Under the pieces are notes generated by a model, which was given only the letters and a program-made list of their open reading frames with translations, had not been told where the DNA came from and ran no database searches. A program made the translations under genes and the position numbers. Shown in pieces: positions 62,442 to 64,000 of a DNA stretch of 64,000 nt. Position 1 is the stretch's first letter, and each line of letters starts with the position of its first letter. This stretch comes from CAYWXK01 sp964462515 (GTDB lineage: Bacteria; Planctomycetota; Phycisphaerae; Sedimentisphaerales; Anaerobacaceae), in assembly GCA_964462515.1 (NCBI GenBank), contig CAYWXK010000004.1, positions 1 through 64,000 on the forward strand, given 5' to 3'.

Positions 62442-63758
62442 ATGAAACACCGGATTAATCGTCGCGCATTTCTAAAACAAGGTGCAAAGGCCACAGCAGG
62501 AGTAATGCTCCTGAGGTCGGGCATCCTTAAGGCCGGCCAATCCCCCAGCGACAAGCTCAATATCGCCATCATTGGTGTTGGTGGCCGAGGCGGTGGGAAT
62601 ATGGACAACGTCAAGAGCGAGAACATTGTCGCACTGTGTGACGTGAACGACAAAAACCTCGGCGAGGCCGCAAAGCAGTTCCCAAGCGCTAAAACCTATA
62701 CTGACTGGCGCAAGTGCCTCGAACAGAAGGACATCGAGGCGGTTGTATGCTCGACGACCGACCACACCCACGCCTTTGTCAATGTCTGGGCGATGAACCG
62801 GGGTAAGCACGTATATTGTGAAAAGCCCTTGGCCAACTCTGTCTATGAAGCCCACCTTGTCCGCGATACATACCTGAAGAACAAGGGTAAGCTCGCAACA
62901 CAGATGGGCACCCAGATACACGCTTCAGACAATTACCGGCGTATGGTCGAGCTGGTTCGAAATGGCGCCATCGGCACCGTTCAAGAGGCGCGTATATGGT
63001 GCAGCCGCGCGCCTAAAGGCGGCAATTATTTGCCTGAGGTCAAGCCGGTGCCCGAACACATCCACTGGGACCTGTGGATAGGCCCATCGCCTTTCCATCC
63101 ATTCAATCCGGAATACCTGGGCGGCTGCCTGAGCTGGAACCGCTTCTGGGACTTTGGGAGCGGACAAATCGGGGATATGGGCAGCCATATGATTGATATG
63201 GCGTATTGGGCGCTCGACCTGCGGTTACCTACAACGTGCGAGGCGGCAGGGACACCCGTCAATTCCGATACCTGTCCCGAATGGCTTACCGCCGAGTGGG
63301 ACCACCCTGCTAATGATTGGCGACCAGCAGTCAAGGTATATTGGTATGACGGCGGAAAGAAGCCCGGCATGCCCTCGCCTATATTCAATCGCGAAGAGCT
63401 ATTCAAGGGCGTTATTTTCACCGGCGACAAAGGTTTCCTGATTGCCGACTACGACTATCGGGTTTTGATGCTCAAAGGCGATATGACCCACTATAAATCA
63501 CCTAAGGCGGATGAGCTGATTCCTCCTTCACCTGGACATCATGAGGAATGGATAAACGCCTGCAAGACGGGCAAACCGACACTGTGCAACTTCGATTATT
63601 CCGGTGCGCTGATAGAGCATAACCTGCTTGCGCTGGTTGCATACAGGGTCGGCAAAAAGCTCGAATGGGACACCAAGAATATTAAGGCCACAAACTGCCC
63701 TGAGGCCGACCAGTTCGTCCGAAAGACCTACCGCGAAGGATGGATACTTAATGGGTAG
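62442..63758 (+). CDS. Tat-exported Gfo/Idh/MocA-family oxidoreductase
   Basis: 438 residues. Tat signal (NRRAFLKQGAKATAG), Rossmann motif (IAIIGVGGRGGGNMDNV), and EKP in HVYCEKPLANS. Then HWDLWIGPSPFHPFNPEYLGG and the DFGSGQIGDMGSHMIDMAYW block. It is closest in layout to the gene at 55278. AAGGAGAT precedes the ATG. It is alone on the plus strand, with a repeat-rich tail downstream. Role: exported sugar oxidoreductase by family; substrate unknown. Confidence 0.92.
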   Translation: MKHRINRRAFLKQGAKATAGVMLLRSGILKAGQSPSDKLNIAIIGVGGRGGGNMDNVKSENIVALCDVNDKNLGEAAKQFPSAKTYTDWRKCLEQKDIEAVVCSTTDHTHAFVNVWAMNRGKHVYCEKPLANSVYEAHLVRDTYLKNKGKLATQMGTQIHASDNYRRMVELVRNGAIGTVQEARIWCSRAPKGGNYLPEVKPVPEHIHWDLWIGPSPFHPFNPEYLGGCLSWNRFWDFGSGQIGDMGSHMIDMAYWALDLRLPTTCEAAGTPVNSDTCPEWLTAEWDHPANDWRPAVKVYWYDGGKKPGMPSPIFNREELFKGVIFTGDKGFLIADYDYRVLMLKGDMTHYKSPKADELIPPSPGHHEEWINACKTGKPTLCNFDYSGALIEHNLLALVAYRVGKKLEWDTKNIKATNCPEADQFVRKTYREGWILNG

Positions 63759-63851
63759 CTATCCGAAGGCGTGTTTTAATGTAATGTTACAAAACCGAAA
63801 GCACAAGGCGACGATACTGAATGCTATAAGGTAAACGCTTCCGCTAAGTAA

Positions 63852-63978
63852 ACCCCGTTAGAAAGCTCTGGCGGGGCTTAAACCCTGTTAGAAATTTTAT
63901 TTCTAAACGGGGTAAACCCCACCCTCACCATAATATTTTTACCCCGTCTAAAAGGCAGAGATTCCTTTCTAACGGGGT
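63852..63978. repeat. Nested inverted repeats at the right edge
   Basis: Outer perfect 14-bp arms ACCCCGTTAGAAAG (63852-63865) and CTTTCTAACGGGGT (63965-63978). Inside are further ACCC.GTTAGAAA / TTTCTAA.CGGGGT copies (63882-63914) and an ACCCCGTCTAAAAGG unit (63951-63965). This looks like a repeat-derived structure about 110 bp beyond the Gfo/Idh stop, without T-run termination. Confidence 0.6.
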
Positions 63979-64000
63979 GAAATTTGCCAGAAAGTGCGAA

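Overview
The window looks like a chromosomal segment of a planctomycete, probably of the Phycisphaerae/Sedimentisphaerales type. This rests on family content, not on a marker-gene search. It holds Tat-exported Gfo/Idh/MocA oxidoreductases, DUF1080 and ThuA-like proteins, exported PQQ-type propellers, a sialate-O-acetylesterase, a PEP-CTERM protein and ECF sigma/anti-sigma pairs with a one-helix membrane anchor. G+C is moderate by eye. I found no rRNA, tRNA, CRISPR array, transposase or phage gene.

Layout. 1-4.2 kb: the 3' end of a secreted protein, a HepT/MntA-type toxin-antitoxin pair, a secreted GH51 arabinofuranosidase and a small Cys-rich protein. 4.4-12.7 kb: four consecutive ECF sigma/anti-sigma cassettes on the minus strand, each ending in a GGCC-rich hairpin terminator. 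The gap between cassettes A and B carries two tandem ECF-type promoters, each followed at about 60-70 nt by a terminator hairpin. I read these as two paralogous small RNA genes. 12.8-25.9 kb: an MFS transporter, a membrane GT-C/TPR protein, purC, an HD hydrolase, a cupin, a lipoprotein fusing DUF1080 to ThuA, two Tat Gfo/Idh paralogues, a PEP-CTERM protein, a P-loop NTPase and small membrane proteins.

26.1-43.0 kb is the metabolic core. Ten minus-strand genes read amtB-glnB-glnA-gltB-gltD-carB-carA-hisH-hisF-guaA: ammonium uptake, PII sensing, glutamine and glutamate synthesis, then enzymes that spend glutamine amide nitrogen. A good sigma-54 -24/-12 match lies upstream of amtB. Divergently transcribed are a GAF-AAA+-Fis (NifA/NtrC-like) activator and an 863-residue protein that joins a KaiC-like domain lacking its P-loop to a PEP-synthase-type ATP-grasp domain. 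carB carries an in-frame palindromic element of about 75 bp whose non-coding relative sits just upstream of gltB.

48.2-64 kb is a sugar-processing region: sialate O-acetylesterase, two PQQ propeller proteins, a DUF1080 protein, an EF-hand/coiled-coil protein, two more Tat Gfo/Idh enzymes, a lipoprotein L-rhamnose mutarotase, an SSS sodium/sugar symporter and a decayed beta-helix fragment. Hairpin-forming dispersed repeats fill several gaps and the right edge.
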